A stretch of DNA of 64,000 bases from the NCBI GenBank assembly GCA_015075185.1, contig JABTUW010000003.1:1116001-1180000 (forward strand), given 5' to 3'. The notes beneath the pieces are model-generated. The model ran no database searches. It saw nothing but the letters and a program-made list of their open reading frames with translations, and was not told where the DNA came from. Within the stretch, counting starts at the first letter, position 1; each line of letters begins with the position of its first letter. Both the position numbers and the translations under genes were made by a program. This document shows, one piece after another, positions 34,214 through 42,958 of this stretch. The stretch is from Anaerolineales bacterium (GTDB taxonomy: Bacteria; Chloroflexota; Anaerolineae; 4572-78; J111).

Positions 34214-34714
34214 TTAGAAGAGGGCCATCTGGGGGCCGCTGAACTTTTTCTCGTGGTTCAACAGCCAGGCTTTGCGCCACAGGCCGCCGCCGTAACCGGT
34301 GAGCTGGCCGTTGCTCCCGACCACGCGATGGCAAGGGACGATAATGGCAATGGGATTTTGGCCGTTGGCCGCGCCAACCGCCCGGACTGCTTTCTCGTTG
34401 CTCACCTGGCGGGCAATATCCAAATACGACACCGTCTGTCCGTACGGGATGGTGAGCAGCCGGCGCCAGACGGCCTTTTGAAAATCGGTGCCGGCCGGCT
34501 CAAGCTTGAGCGAAAATTCCCGCCCTTCCCCCCGAAAATAGGCCTCGAACTGAGCCAGGCAGGCAGACAGTACCGGCGGCAGGTCGGGCTGACTCATCTC
34601 CTCATTTCCAATTTCACCTTCCACAAAATTGACCTTCCTGATGCTTTCATCCGTCCCAACAATCTCAAGCAGGCCAATTTCGGATTGAAAATAGGCTTTA
34701 TACTCTGGGGGCAT
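34214..34714 (-). CDS. ogt: O6-alkylguanine-DNA methyltransferase
   Basis: DNA repair protein of 166 residues that transfers alkyl groups from guanine O6 to its own Cys. The active-site motif IIVPCHRVVGSNG is intact, preceded by the helix-turn-helix region RRLLTIPYGQTVSYLDIARQ, and GYGGGLWRKAWLLNHE closes the domain. The N-terminal half is the usual shorter alpha/beta domain. It lies divergent to the GH13 gene and independent of the glycosyltransferase operon. A promoter-like sequence faces its 3' end. Confidence 0.92.
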   Translation of the reverse strand: MPPEYKAYFQSEIGLLEIVGTDESIRKVNFVEGEIGNEEMSQPDLPPVLSACLAQFEAYFRGEGREFSLKLEPAGTDFQKAVWRRLLTIPYGQTVSYLDIARQVSNEKAVRAVGAANGQNPIAIIVPCHRVVGSNGQLTGYGGGLWRKAWLLNHEKKFSGPQMALF

Positions 34715-34809
34715 AGCCGATCATCCTCACTTGAATAACTCTCCAAATCCTGGTTTGGCCTCTCATTTTACATCAAAGGGTATGACCTTACAAGGAGCTT
34801 TGCGCGACA

Positions 34810-36546
34810 ATGACTTTAGATGAACAAATCCAGGATCATCTTACCTTTATCTACGGAGCCGAAACCGCTGCCGCTATTTGGGGGCAATTGCAGGTTCGCC
34901 TGGCCGATTTTCGGCAGCAGCACCCGGAGCAGGGGCAGCCCATTCCTTCCGGTGAGCGTGTCACCGAAGCCGATGCGATGCTCATTACCTATGGCGACCA
35001 GGTCCAGCAGCCGGGCAAACCCACCCTGCAAACTCTAGCCGAAGTTCTGGAAACCTATCTTAAAGGTATTATCAGCAGCGTTCACATTTTACCGTTTTAT
35101 CCATACACCTCCGACGATGGCTTTTCGGTGATTGATTACAAGGCCGTTGACCCAGCCCTCGGTAGTTGGCCAGATGTGGCCTTACTGCGCCAGAACTTCC
35201 GGCTGATGTTTGATGCCGTGATCAATCACATCTCTGCCCAGAGCGCCTGGTTCCAGGGCTTTTTGGCCGGCGACCCGCGCTATGCCGATTATTTTATCAC
35301 CGTAGACCCTGGGACCGACCTGAGCCGCGTGACTCGTCCCCGCACGCTGCCCCTGCTCACCCCGGTGCAGACACGCGGCGGGGTACAGCACGTTTGGACA
35401 ACTTTCAGCGCCGACCAGATTGATCTGAACTTTAAAAATCCGGCGGTTTTGCTGGAAATTATTAACGCACTTTTATTCTATGTAGCCCAAGGGGCAGAGT
35501 TCATTCGTTTGGATGCGATTGCCTATCTCTGGAAAGAGATCGGCACAACGTGTATCCATCTGCCCCAGACTCACCGGGTGGTGCAACTCTTTCGGGCCAT
35601 TCTCGATGCTATTGCGCCCAATGTCATGCTCATCACCGAAACCAACGTGCCCCACGCCGAAAATATTTCCTATTTTGGCAATGGCCGCAATGAAGCGCAG
35701 ATGGTTTACCAATTTTCCCTGGCCCCGCTGATTTTACACACCTTTCACACCGGCAACGCCGAAGCGCTGCAAGCCTGGGCGGCGGGTCTGGAAAAATTGC
35801 CAGAGACAGCCACTTTCTTCAACTTCATCGCCTCGCACGATGGGATCGGGGTCAGGCCGGCGGAAGGCATCCTCAGCCGGGACGAAATTCAGGCGCTGGT
35901 GGATAAAACAGCGGCCCACGGCGGTCAGGTCAGCTATAAAACCAATCCCGACGGCAGCCAGAGCGCCTATGAGTTGAACATTACCCTCTTCGATGCCCTG
36001 TCTGACCCAAGCAACGCTGAAGCTGAAGCCTTGAAAATTGAGCGGTTTATGGCTTCTCAGGCGATCATGCTGGCCCTCGCCGGTGTGCCGGGCATCTATG
36101 TTCACAGTCTGGTAGGCTCGTCTAACAACTACACTGGGTTGGCCCAGACCGGCCGGGCACGCACGCTTAACCGCCAAAAATGGCAGCGGGCTGAACTAGA
36201 GGCTGCCCTGAACAATCCGACCAGCCGGGCCAGCCGCATCTTTCGCCGTTACGTTCATCTCCTCCAGGTGCGGGCCGGGCAGTCTACCTTTCACCCAAAT
36301 GGTGAGCAGCATCTCATCGGCGGCAATCCTGCCCTGTTTTGTTTGCGGCGCACCGCGCCGGACGGGCAGGCACAGGTGTTGTGTTTGCACAATATCTCGG
36401 CTCAACCCCAATCCTTTGCGGCCAAAATGGCAGAGTTGGCCATTGAGGGAGATTTACGCGACCTGTTTTCGGGTGAAGTTGTGGCAGTAGAGGATCAAAT
36501 GCTGAGGGTATCTCTCGCGCCTTACGAGGTCAAGTGGCTGGCGTAG
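34810..36546 (+). CDS. GH13_18 phosphorylase, probably glucosylglycerate phosphorylase
   Basis: A 578-residue (beta/alpha)8 enzyme of GH13 subfamily 18, which reversibly phosphorolyses alpha-glucosides to glucose 1-phosphate. The nucleophile Asp is in FIRLDAIAYLWKE, the acid/base Glu in LITETNVPHAENISY and the transition-state Asp in FIASHDGIGVRP. Known members act on sucrose, sucrose 6-phosphate, glucosylglycerate or glucosylglycerol. The nearby GpgS fusion and broken phosphatase favour glucosylglycerate, which would make this the degrading arm of a solute cycle. The SSNNYTGLAQTGRARTLNR loop near the acceptor site could help decide the subgroup. The 3' end overlaps the convergent GNAT gene by 25 bp. 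Confidence 0.82.
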   Translation: MTLDEQIQDHLTFIYGAETAAAIWGQLQVRLADFRQQHPEQGQPIPSGERVTEADAMLITYGDQVQQPGKPTLQTLAEVLETYLKGIISSVHILPFYPYTSDDGFSVIDYKAVDPALGSWPDVALLRQNFRLMFDAVINHISAQSAWFQGFLAGDPRYADYFITVDPGTDLSRVTRPRTLPLLTPVQTRGGVQHVWTTFSADQIDLNFKNPAVLLEIINALLFYVAQGAEFIRLDAIAYLWKEIGTTCIHLPQTHRVVQLFRAILDAIAPNVMLITETNVPHAENISYFGNGRNEAQMVYQFSLAPLILHTFHTGNAEALQAWAAGLEKLPETATFFNFIASHDGIGVRPAEGILSRDEIQALVDKTAAHGGQVSYKTNPDGSQSAYELNITLFDALSDPSNAEAEALKIERFMASQAIMLALAGVPGIYVHSLVGSSNNYTGLAQTGRARTLNRQKWQRAELEAALNNPTSRASRIFRRYVHLLQVRAGQSTFHPNGEQHLIGGNPALFCLRRTAPDGQAQVLCLHNISAQPQSFAAKMAELAIEGDLRDLFSGEVVAVEDQMLRVSLAPYEVKWLA

Positions 36547-37109
36547 TTTTTGCTCAGCAGAGAAAACAATAAGACATCCCTAAATCGGCCCTGCACAAAT
36601 TCATAGTCGCGCAGGACCGCTTCCTGTTGAAAGCCTAACTTCTCCAGAAACCTGGCTGAAGCCGTGTTTCCCACCAAAACCATCGCCTCAACCCGGTGAA
36701 GGGCCATGTGTTCAAAGCCAAAGGCGAGCAGGGTCTTTATCGCTTCGGCCATAATCCCCTGGCCCCAATAGGCGCGGGCCAATTCGTAGCCAATCTCTGC
36801 TCGAAAGTGATCTTTCGCCCAGGCATGATAGCCGCATGTCCCAATAATCACCCCGGCGGCGTTACCCGATTTCAGGGTAATCCCCCAGCGAAAACCTTCC
36901 CCTTTTTCAAAAAGGGAAACCAGGAAATTCAGCAGGTCCTGAGTCTGCTTGAGGCTGCGATGGGCTGGGGTAGCCAGATAGCGGGTCACTTCCGGGTCGG
37001 ACAGATAGCGATACATCGCCTCGGCATCCGTGCTTTTGAGTTCGCGCAAGAGGAGGCGCTCGGTTTCAAGTTGGGGAAACTCTAAATTTAGCGATTTGAA
37101 AGTAACCAC
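36522..37109 (-). CDS. GNAT acetyltransferase, RimJ/RimL type
   Basis: A 195-residue N-acetyltransferase of the RimJ/RimL/SpeG-like group using acetyl-CoA. The N-terminal ETERLLLRELKSTDAEAMY is typical, and the CoA-binding segment is in ELARAYWGQGIMAEAIKTL (Q/RxxGxG/A). The end LVGNTASARFLEKLGFQQE is the standard motif B region. The substrate may be a ribosomal protein, antibiotic or small amine. The gene overlaps the convergent phosphorylase gene by 25 bp. Confidence 0.87.
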   Translation of the reverse strand: MVTFKSLNLEFPQLETERLLLRELKSTDAEAMYRYLSDPEVTRYLATPAHRSLKQTQDLLNFLVSLFEKGEGFRWGITLKSGNAAGVIIGTCGYHAWAKDHFRAEIGYELARAYWGQGIMAEAIKTLLAFGFEHMALHRVEAMVLVGNTASARFLEKLGFQQEAVLRDYEFVQGRFRDVLLFSLLSKNYASHLTS

Positions 37110-37222
37110 AAATCCTTGACCAAAAACTGCTGAAAGTCATGTATTTGCTCGCGCAGATACGTTACTGCAGGCTCTTTGATGATATTTTCTGGCATACTTG
37201 TTTCTTCGTTAAGCTCTGTCAT
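37088..37222 (-). CDS. Possible small ORF, 44 residues
   Basis: MTELNEETSMPENIIKEPAV... is an open frame of 44 residues that overlaps the GNAT start by 22 bp. Its charge pattern is protein-like, but it has no clear RBS and no recognised family. It may be a short leader peptide, a remnant, or chance. Confidence 0.25.
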   Translation of the reverse strand: MTELNEETSMPENIIKEPAVTYLREQIHDFQQFLVKDLWLLSNR

Positions 37223-37252
37223 TTCTGTCGTTTATTTATCCTTCCCGCTTAA

Positions 37253-40200
37253 TTAATCGCTGACTTGCACCTCAAAAACATGGATTTGATGCGTCAGAAC
37301 GTCCGTGACATACAGCCGGTTGAATTCGGCATCGAAATAAATGCCGACCGGCGCGGCCAGATCGGCGGGGCCGGCAGTTTGCCATTGATCGAGCAAGGAG
37401 CCATCGGGGGCGTAGCGGTAGAGTGAGTGGCTCTGCGCTTCGGTCATAAAAATGGAGCCGTCGGGACCAAAGGCCATGTGGGGGCCGTTGAAGCCGTTGC
37501 TGTCGGGGATGGCCCATTGCAGCAGGGGATTGCCGGCGGCGTCAACCCGCTGGATGCGGTTGTTTTCGGCCTCGACCACGTAATACGTGCCCTGAGTGTC
37601 ACGCAGCGCGTCGGTTGGCTCGTTGAACTGGCCGGGACCACCCCCCAGCCCGCCGATACTGCCAGCAGGCACGCCGTCGGCGCTGAAAAGGGCCAGCCGG
37701 GAACTGCCCGTGTCGGCCAAGGCAAGGCTGTCGTCGTCAAAAACAGTCAGGCCGCGCGGGTGGAACAGGAAGGCTGCCGGGCCGCCAAAACGGTTAAGCA
37801 AATTACCTTCGCTGTCATAGCGATAGACCCATTGCAGGGCCGAGTCCAACACCAGGATTTCGTCACGGCTATTGACGGCAACGGCCAGGGGTTCTTCAAA
37901 AGGAAACGGATCGCCGGTCAAGATTTTGAGCGGGACGCCCCGTGGGTTGAGGAGCTGCACCCGCCGGTTAGCGGTATCGGCGATCACCAGCCCCCCATCG
38001 TGCTTAACCGCCACGTCGCGCGGCTCCAGGAATTGGCCGGGCTGGTTGCCAGGACCGCCCACCGATGACACCCAATTCAAGGTTAGCGGCGCTACTTTTG
38101 TTTCGGCTGCGGGCGGAGCCGTTCTGGGTGGATAACGCCCCAGGGGCGGCCACAAGTTTTGGCTGGGGATGGATTCAAGCGCTCCGGTTGGTGTGGCCCA
38201 GTAGAGATGAATCTGGGAGCGGTCGGTCGTGTCCCTGTAGCGAATTTTGAGGTCGTGCAGGCCGGCCTCAAGGGTAACGGTGGCCTCGGTATTTTCATCG
38301 GGGGCAAAGGTGGTCACCAGCAAGTTCCCATCCAGGGAGAGCTGCGCCTCCTGCACGGCGCGCAGCCCCAGCCGGTACAACCCGCTTTGAGGCACATCCA
38401 GGGAACCGGTCCACTCGACGGTATAGGGCCGCGGGAGCGGGGTGAAATGGAAATAAGTATCCAAAAACGGGTCAATCCGCTGCAAGGCCGGCTGGCCCTC
38501 CCAGCGATCGTTGGGGTAAAAAGTTCCCAACAAGCCGTGATTGGTAACCGGCGGGACGTAGAGCGCCCACTGCGGGATCAAGGTTTCGCCCATACCGGGC
38601 GGCTGCCAGTACAGAGCGACCTGTCCCGGCGCGCCCTCGGCTCGCACCCGGATCGAGTGATTGCCCTGGGCCAGCGGCAGACCGGTGAGTTGCTCCCCCT
38701 CGCCTTCAAAGATAACATTGCCATCCAGTTCCAGCAGGCCGGGGCCGGGGGTGATGAAGCGCAGGCTGTAGGGGCCATAACGCGGAGCGTAAAGGACGCC
38801 ACTCCACTCCGTCGTAAAATCAAGTAACTTTGTCGAGCTGGTAGAGGAGACAGAGGGGCTGTCCGCTGGCCAGGTAACATTAATATTCAAAGCGCGTTCG
38901 GTATGGAAGGGGGGGGCTGCCGGGGTATCATCAGACTGATCAGAAGGATGGAAATAATCTAGCTGTAAGCCTTGAACAGAGGCCAGCGGTCGGAGTTGCA
39001 GGTCAACCAAATAGACAACCGGCGTGACGTCATCGGTTGGGCTGGAGGCGACCTCAAAATCGGCGTTGGGATAAATTCGCTGGGCTTCCTCAAACACCCA
39101 TTGATCGTCGGGGTGGATAAAGAGGGCCACGGGTCGGGCGGGCGGCTCCCGGACAGGCAGGGCATCCGGCAAGGTCAGGGTCCGCGCGTCTTTAACCTCG
39201 GGGGCCAGAAAACGCAGCGTCGGGTGATGGGCCAAAAAAGGAGATAGAAAATAGAGGGGCTTCGGTCCCAGTTCAGCCATTTTGCGGCCCACAATTGTTT
39301 CCGCAGCCGAAAAGGCATTCCACGATGCGAAATCTCTGGCCTGGCGGACAAAGTAGGTATAAGCGTTAAAGGCAAAAATAAAGGCAAGCAGCGCTGCCAC
39401 CGGAACCACCAGCCAGGCCCGAGGCAGCGGCTTGAGCGCCTGTTCCGCTTCCCGCCCCAGGGCCGCCAGGGCCAACCCGACAAAATAAATCACTGCCGGG
39501 AGAACGCCTATCGAGCGCAGCGATTGGGGCGCTTCAAAATCCACCGTAAAGATACCGCCGGCCAGGGCCAGAGGAAATAATATCAGAAAAAACAGATTAG
39601 CCGGGTGGCGGGGTCGAGCCAGGGCCAGGCCCAGTCCCAGTACACCCAAAATCGCCATCGCCGGGTCCAGCATCGGTTCGCCGGGTAAGTTGTGACGGCC
39701 ATTGCTGTCACCTTTGTAATTGAACATGAGCAGATGTTGTTGCGTGCTGTCCCATATCGCCCGAACCAGATCAGGTTGATCGCGGCGGGTAAAAATAGAA
39801 ATCTGATGGGTACGATACCAGAAAGCTTCAGGATCTTCCAGAGCGAACTTGACAATGGGCATAATGACCAGCCAGATGACGACCGCAATGAGGGCCAGCC
39901 GCCCCAGGTGAGCCGGCCAATTTCGGCGGTTAAGGGTCCCTGCCCACCAGTCACGCCAGCGCGGGTTCACTATCCCCAAGAGGGAGGCCATCACCACAAA
40001 GAGGAGTAAGGCCACCATATACAACCGGAAGGCGGAATAAAACAACAGGCCGCCTCCCAGGCTGAGGCCCGCCCACAGCGCATCACGCAAATGCCCCCGC
40101 CGCAGCAGACGTAATAAGAAAAAGAGGCTCAGAAATTCAAAGAAGGGGGCGTCTACGCCGGTCATCGCAATCCGGCTAAAGTTGACATGCCAGCGAGCGA

Positions 40201-41041
40201 CAGCCACCAGAAGAGCCAGGATCAGCCCAAAGCGCGGCCCGCGCAATTCGCGCCCAAAGAGATAGGCCGCCAGCACGCCGCCCAACCCAAACAACACGCT
40301 CACCAGCCGCAGCGAGTGAATTGTGTTGCCCAACCCGCCCAGGGCCAGGGCATACAGCGCCAGGAGGTGGCCGGATACATTGATCGGCGCGTAGAAAATC
40401 GGGCGATACGTTGGCTCTTGCAGAATTTGCCGGGCCTCCAGGCCAGCCTCGGCTTCGTCGTACCATATCCCAAAAGGCTGGCCGGTGAAGTTATAGATCC
40501 GCATAAACAAAGCCAGCCCCATGATCAAAACCAGGCCGAGAGCTATGGTGCGGTTGGGGAGCAAGATATCTACTTTTTTGGCCCAGGGGAGGCCCTGCGT
40601 GAGCAGCAGCCCGCTCCCCAGCAGCAGCCCCAGGCTGCTCCAGTAGAGCCACCATGCTTGGGGATAGGACTCATGATTGGCAAAGAAATTGAAAGCGACC
40701 CCGGAAAGGCCCAGCGCCAGCACCAACAGCCAGACACTCACATTACGCCGCCAGCCAGGACGCAGGGCCAGAACACGGGGTTTGGGGTCAGCGGTGATAG
40801 CCATGTCGCCGGTATGACCGACCAGAGCGCGGGCAAAGAGAATAACAGCCGCGATATAAAACAACAGCCCATCCCCCAGCGACTCGCGGCTGAAGAAGAA
40901 CTGTCCCAGTGCGCCGACTCCCACCCCGGCCAGGGCCAGGGCCAGCCGGTTCAGGGTGCGGCGGGGGCGGAGACGGGCATTTTCGATGGGCTGACGTGGT
41001 TCGGGGAAGGTCGAAGGTGTTTCAACCGTTGTGACAGACAT
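37253..41041 (-). CDS. GT-C membrane glycosyltransferase with PA14 and NHL domains
   Basis: A 1262-residue protein starting at ATG 41041 (an upstream in-frame codon lacks support). Residues about 30-560 form a multi-pass GT-C region like ArnT/PMT mannosyltransferases: the extracytoplasmic FGIWYDEAEAGLEARQIL loop carries the acidic motif, with about 12 TM helices. Next come two PA14-like carbohydrate-binding domains (about residues 710-820 and 840-960; YSLRFITPGPGLLELDGN, YRLGLRAVQEAQLSLDGN), then a C-terminal NHL-type beta-propeller (about 985-1260) with VAVKHDGGLVIADTANRRVQ-like repeats. It would use a lipid-linked sugar at the outer face, and the propeller and PA14 domains would bind the glycan or protein target. 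Such a triple arrangement is not familiar to me. Confidence 0.82.
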   Translation of the reverse strand: MSVTTVETPSTFPEPRQPIENARLRPRRTLNRLALALAGVGVGALGQFFFSRESLGDGLLFYIAAVILFARALVGHTGDMAITADPKPRVLALRPGWRRNVSVWLLVLALGLSGVAFNFFANHESYPQAWWLYWSSLGLLLGSGLLLTQGLPWAKKVDILLPNRTIALGLVLIMGLALFMRIYNFTGQPFGIWYDEAEAGLEARQILQEPTYRPIFYAPINVSGHLLALYALALGGLGNTIHSLRLVSVLFGLGGVLAAYLFGRELRGPRFGLILALLVAVARWHVNFSRIAMTGVDAPFFEFLSLFFLLRLLRRGHLRDALWAGLSLGGGLLFYSAFRLYMVALLLFVVMASLLGIVNPRWRDWWAGTLNRRNWPAHLGRLALIAVVIWLVIMPIVKFALEDPEAFWYRTHQISIFTRRDQPDLVRAIWDSTQQHLLMFNYKGDSNGRHNLPGEPMLDPAMAILGVLGLGLALARPRHPANLFFLILFPLALAGGIFTVDFEAPQSLRSIGVLPAVIYFVGLALAALGREAEQALKPLPRAWLVVPVAALLAFIFAFNAYTYFVRQARDFASWNAFSAAETIVGRKMAELGPKPLYFLSPFLAHHPTLRFLAPEVKDARTLTLPDALPVREPPARPVALFIHPDDQWVFEEAQRIYPNADFEVASSPTDDVTPVVYLVDLQLRPLASVQGLQLDYFHPSDQSDDTPAAPPFHTERALNINVTWPADSPSVSSTSSTKLLDFTTEWSGVLYAPRYGPYSLRFITPGPGLLELDGNVIFEGEGEQLTGLPLAQGNHSIRVRAEGAPGQVALYWQPPGMGETLIPQWALYVPPVTNHGLLGTFYPNDRWEGQPALQRIDPFLDTYFHFTPLPRPYTVEWTGSLDVPQSGLYRLGLRAVQEAQLSLDGNLLVTTFAPDENTEATVTLEAGLHDLKIRYRDTTDRSQIHLYWATPTGALESIPSQNLWPPLGRYPPRTAPPAAETKVAPLTLNWVSSVGGPGNQPGQFLEPRDVAVKHDGGLVIADTANRRVQLLNPRGVPLKILTGDPFPFEEPLAVAVNSRDEILVLDSALQWVYRYDSEGNLLNRFGGPAAFLFHPRGLTVFDDDSLALADTGSSRLALFSADGVPAGSIGGLGGGPGQFNEPTDALRDTQGTYYVVEAENNRIQRVDAAGNPLLQWAIPDSNGFNGPHMAFGPDGSIFMTEAQSHSLYRYAPDGSLLDQWQTAGPADLAAPVGIYFDAEFNRLYVTDVLTHQIHVFEVQVSD

Positions 41042-41091
41042 AGCCCCTATTATACTCAAGTTGAAGCACAACAAAAAGTGGGGATGGGGTG

Positions 41092-41952
41092 TCAGTGCTC
41101 TTTCTTGCGGAGCAAGTCGGTGCCCATGATAAGCAACAAGGAGAACAGCCCCAGGACAAGAGCCGCGCTGTACGCGCCGACATATTGGCGCTCGTCGAGG
41201 GCGCGGAAGATGTAAAGCGTGGACGTTTCGGTGCGGCCTTGCAAGCCGCCGCCGATGACCAGCACTGCGCCAAATTCGCCCAGGGCACGGGCAAAGGTCA
41301 GGGTGATACCGTAGATAAAACCCCAGCGCAGCGCCGGTAATGTGACATACCAGAACGTTTGCCAGCCATTGGCTCCCAGCGTGGCTGCTGCCTGCTCCTG
41401 CTTTATCCCAAAAGCTTCCAGCACCGGGATCAATTCGCGGATCATAAAGGGCAGACTGACAAAGAGCGTCGCCAGGATGATGCCGGGCAGGGCAAAGGCG
41501 ATTTTGATGTCGAGGGTGGTCAGCACCGGCGCAAACAAGCCGTTCCGGCCAAAGAGCAAGAGCAGCATGTAGCCAACGACCACGGGCGAAACGGCAAAAG
41601 GCATGTCAATGAGGCCATTCAACAGGTCACGGCCGGGAAACTCATGCCTGACCATGACCCAGGCGACAAGTGTCCCAAAAATAGCATGGATTGTCACCAC
41701 AATCAAGCTAACCAGCAAGGTCCGCCAGAAACTGGCCAGTACATCTGCCTGGCTCAACGCCTCCATGACCGCGCCCACCCCTTCCCGGAAAGCGCCCATC
41801 GTCAGGGAGACGAGCGGCGCGACAACCAGAAATACGGCATAAGCCATCACCACACCGATGAGGAGCCGCTGCCGCCACACCCCGTATCTAATCACGTGGG
41901 GCGTCGCAGCCAGGGGGGATGAGACAGCTTTAGAAGTGATGCTACTATTCAT
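41092..41952 (-). CDS. cysW: Sulfate ABC transporter permease CysW
   Basis: Membrane permease of 286 residues with six TM helices, second permease subunit of a sulfate/thiosulfate importer. The conserved EAA loop reads EAFGIKQEQAAATLGANGWQ (about residues 176-195), and GITLTFARALGEFGAVLVIGG is the CysW/CysT signature. It lies downstream of CysT by about 80 bp, with a 30-bp palindrome between the two. The start at 41952 gives a short polar N-terminus. This gene ends the transporter operon. Confidence 0.9.
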   Translation of the reverse strand: MNSSITSKAVSSPLAATPHVIRYGVWRQRLLIGVVMAYAVFLVVAPLVSLTMGAFREGVGAVMEALSQADVLASFWRTLLVSLIVVTIHAIFGTLVAWVMVRHEFPGRDLLNGLIDMPFAVSPVVVGYMLLLLFGRNGLFAPVLTTLDIKIAFALPGIILATLFVSLPFMIRELIPVLEAFGIKQEQAAATLGANGWQTFWYVTLPALRWGFIYGITLTFARALGEFGAVLVIGGGLQGRTETSTLYIFRALDERQYVGAYSAALVLGLFSLLLIMGTDLLRKKEH

Positions 41953-41978
41953 GCCTATGCCTCTTTTGAAGATGACTT

Positions 41979-42008
41979 TTGTAGGACAAACTTAAGTTTG
42001 TCCTACAA
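41979..42008. repeat. 30-bp perfect palindrome TTGTAGGACAAAC...
   Basis: The arms TTGTAGGACAAACTT and AAGTTTGTCCTACAA have no loop. It is nearly the same as the palindrome at 10553-10579 (shared GTAGGACAA end) and lies between the two permease genes. Confidence 0.8.
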
Positions 42009-42034
42009 GATTCTTAAACCCTGCGGGCTGAATT

Positions 42035-42958
42035 TCACTTTCTCTGTCTGCGCTGCTGCAGCCGGTTTACGATCAAAATCAAGGTAAAAGCGATGGCCAG
42101 CATCACCATGGATACGGCGCTGGCGCCCATACGGTTTTCCGACTCGACCTCGCCAAAGACATACACTGCCGCTGTTTGGGAGTAGAAGGGAATATTCCCG
42201 GCCACAATCACAATCGAGCCAAACTCGCCAATGGCCCGAGCAAAGCTCAACAGAGCCCCACTGGTCAAGGGCAGAATCAATGGCGGCAGTGTGACTCGCC
42301 GAAAAATGGTCCACGGGCCGGCCCCCAAGGTGGCCGCAGCGTGCTCTTGCTGCTTGTCCAGGCCCAGCAGCACCGGCTGCACCGCCCGGACTACAAAAGG
42401 ATAGGTAATAAAGAGCAATGCCAGAATAATGCCCGGCGGGGCAAAGATAATATCTAACCCCCATGTGTTTTTAAGCCACGCTCCGACCGCTTGCTGCGGG
42501 CCATAGAGCACGACCAGCATCACCCCGGTGACGAGGGTGGGAATGGCCAAGGGCAGGTCAATGGTAGCGTTGAGCAGCCTTTTACCGGCAAATTCATAAC
42601 GCACCAGCACATAAGCAGTCAACGTCCCCATAATCGTGTTGATAATCACCATCACCGCTGCCGTCCAGAGGGTCAACTGAAGCGCGTGCCAGGCCACCGG
42701 CGACGAAATGGCCTGCCAAAAGCCGGCTAAACCACTCTGAAAACCGTCGCGCACAATGACGACCAGCGGAATGACCAGCATCACCGTCATATAGGTGAGC
42801 GCAACAGCGCGCACACCCCAACGGCCCCAGGGAAAGGATGAACCCCCATCCGGGGGCGGGTGATGAGGAATGAACCCCCTGGCGGGGGCAGGTGATGAAG
42901 ACGGCAAATTACCCCTTCCGCCTTCATGCGAAGCGTTCATCCTTTTTGCTGCGGTCAT
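42035..42958 (-). CDS. cysT: Sulfate ABC transporter permease CysT
   Basis: First permease of the sulfate importer, 307 residues, six TM helices. EAA loop QPVLLGLDKQQEHAAATLG and LLSFARAIGEFGSIVIVAGN identify it. The ATG at 42958 overlaps the stop of the binding-protein gene (ATGA), which supports this start even though it adds a ~48-residue polar N-terminus with Pro- and Gly-rich repeats (SSSPAPARGFIPHHPPPDGG) not needed for the family. That extension is encoded by two direct copies of a ~31-bp sequence (42838-42900). Confidence 0.9.
   Translation of the reverse strand: MTAAKRMNASHEGGRGNLPSSSPAPARGFIPHHPPPDGGSSFPWGRWGVRAVALTYMTVMLVIPLVVIVRDGFQSGLAGFWQAISSPVAWHALQLTLWTAAVMVIINTIMGTLTAYVLVRYEFAGKRLLNATIDLPLAIPTLVTGVMLVVLYGPQQAVGAWLKNTWGLDIIFAPPGIILALLFITYPFVVRAVQPVLLGLDKQQEHAAATLGAGPWTIFRRVTLPPLILPLTSGALLSFARAIGEFGSIVIVAGNIPFYSQTAAVYVFGEVESENRMGASAVSMVMLAIAFTLILIVNRLQQRRQRK
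42838..42900. repeat. Two ~31-bp direct repeats inside the 5' end of cysT
   Basis: Unit 1 (42838-42867) and unit 2 (42868-42900) share GAAYCCCC...GGGGGC(A/G)GGTGATGA; each is also palindromic at its centre (CCCCCATCCGGGGG, CCCCCTGGCGGGGG). It is likely a repeat insertion that was read into the coding frame. Confidence 0.75.

Noticed and set aside
34810..36546. Sucrose phosphorylase as the specific call for the GH13_18 enzyme
   Set aside because: The motifs fit the whole subfamily, and the neighbouring GpgS fusion makes glucosylglycerate more likely; the specific substrate is left open.
40187..41215. 342-residue plus-strand frame opposite the GT-C gene
   Set aside because: It is Gln-, Pro- and Ala-rich, characteristic of an antisense shadow of a GC-rich membrane-protein gene, and runs across the end of that gene.
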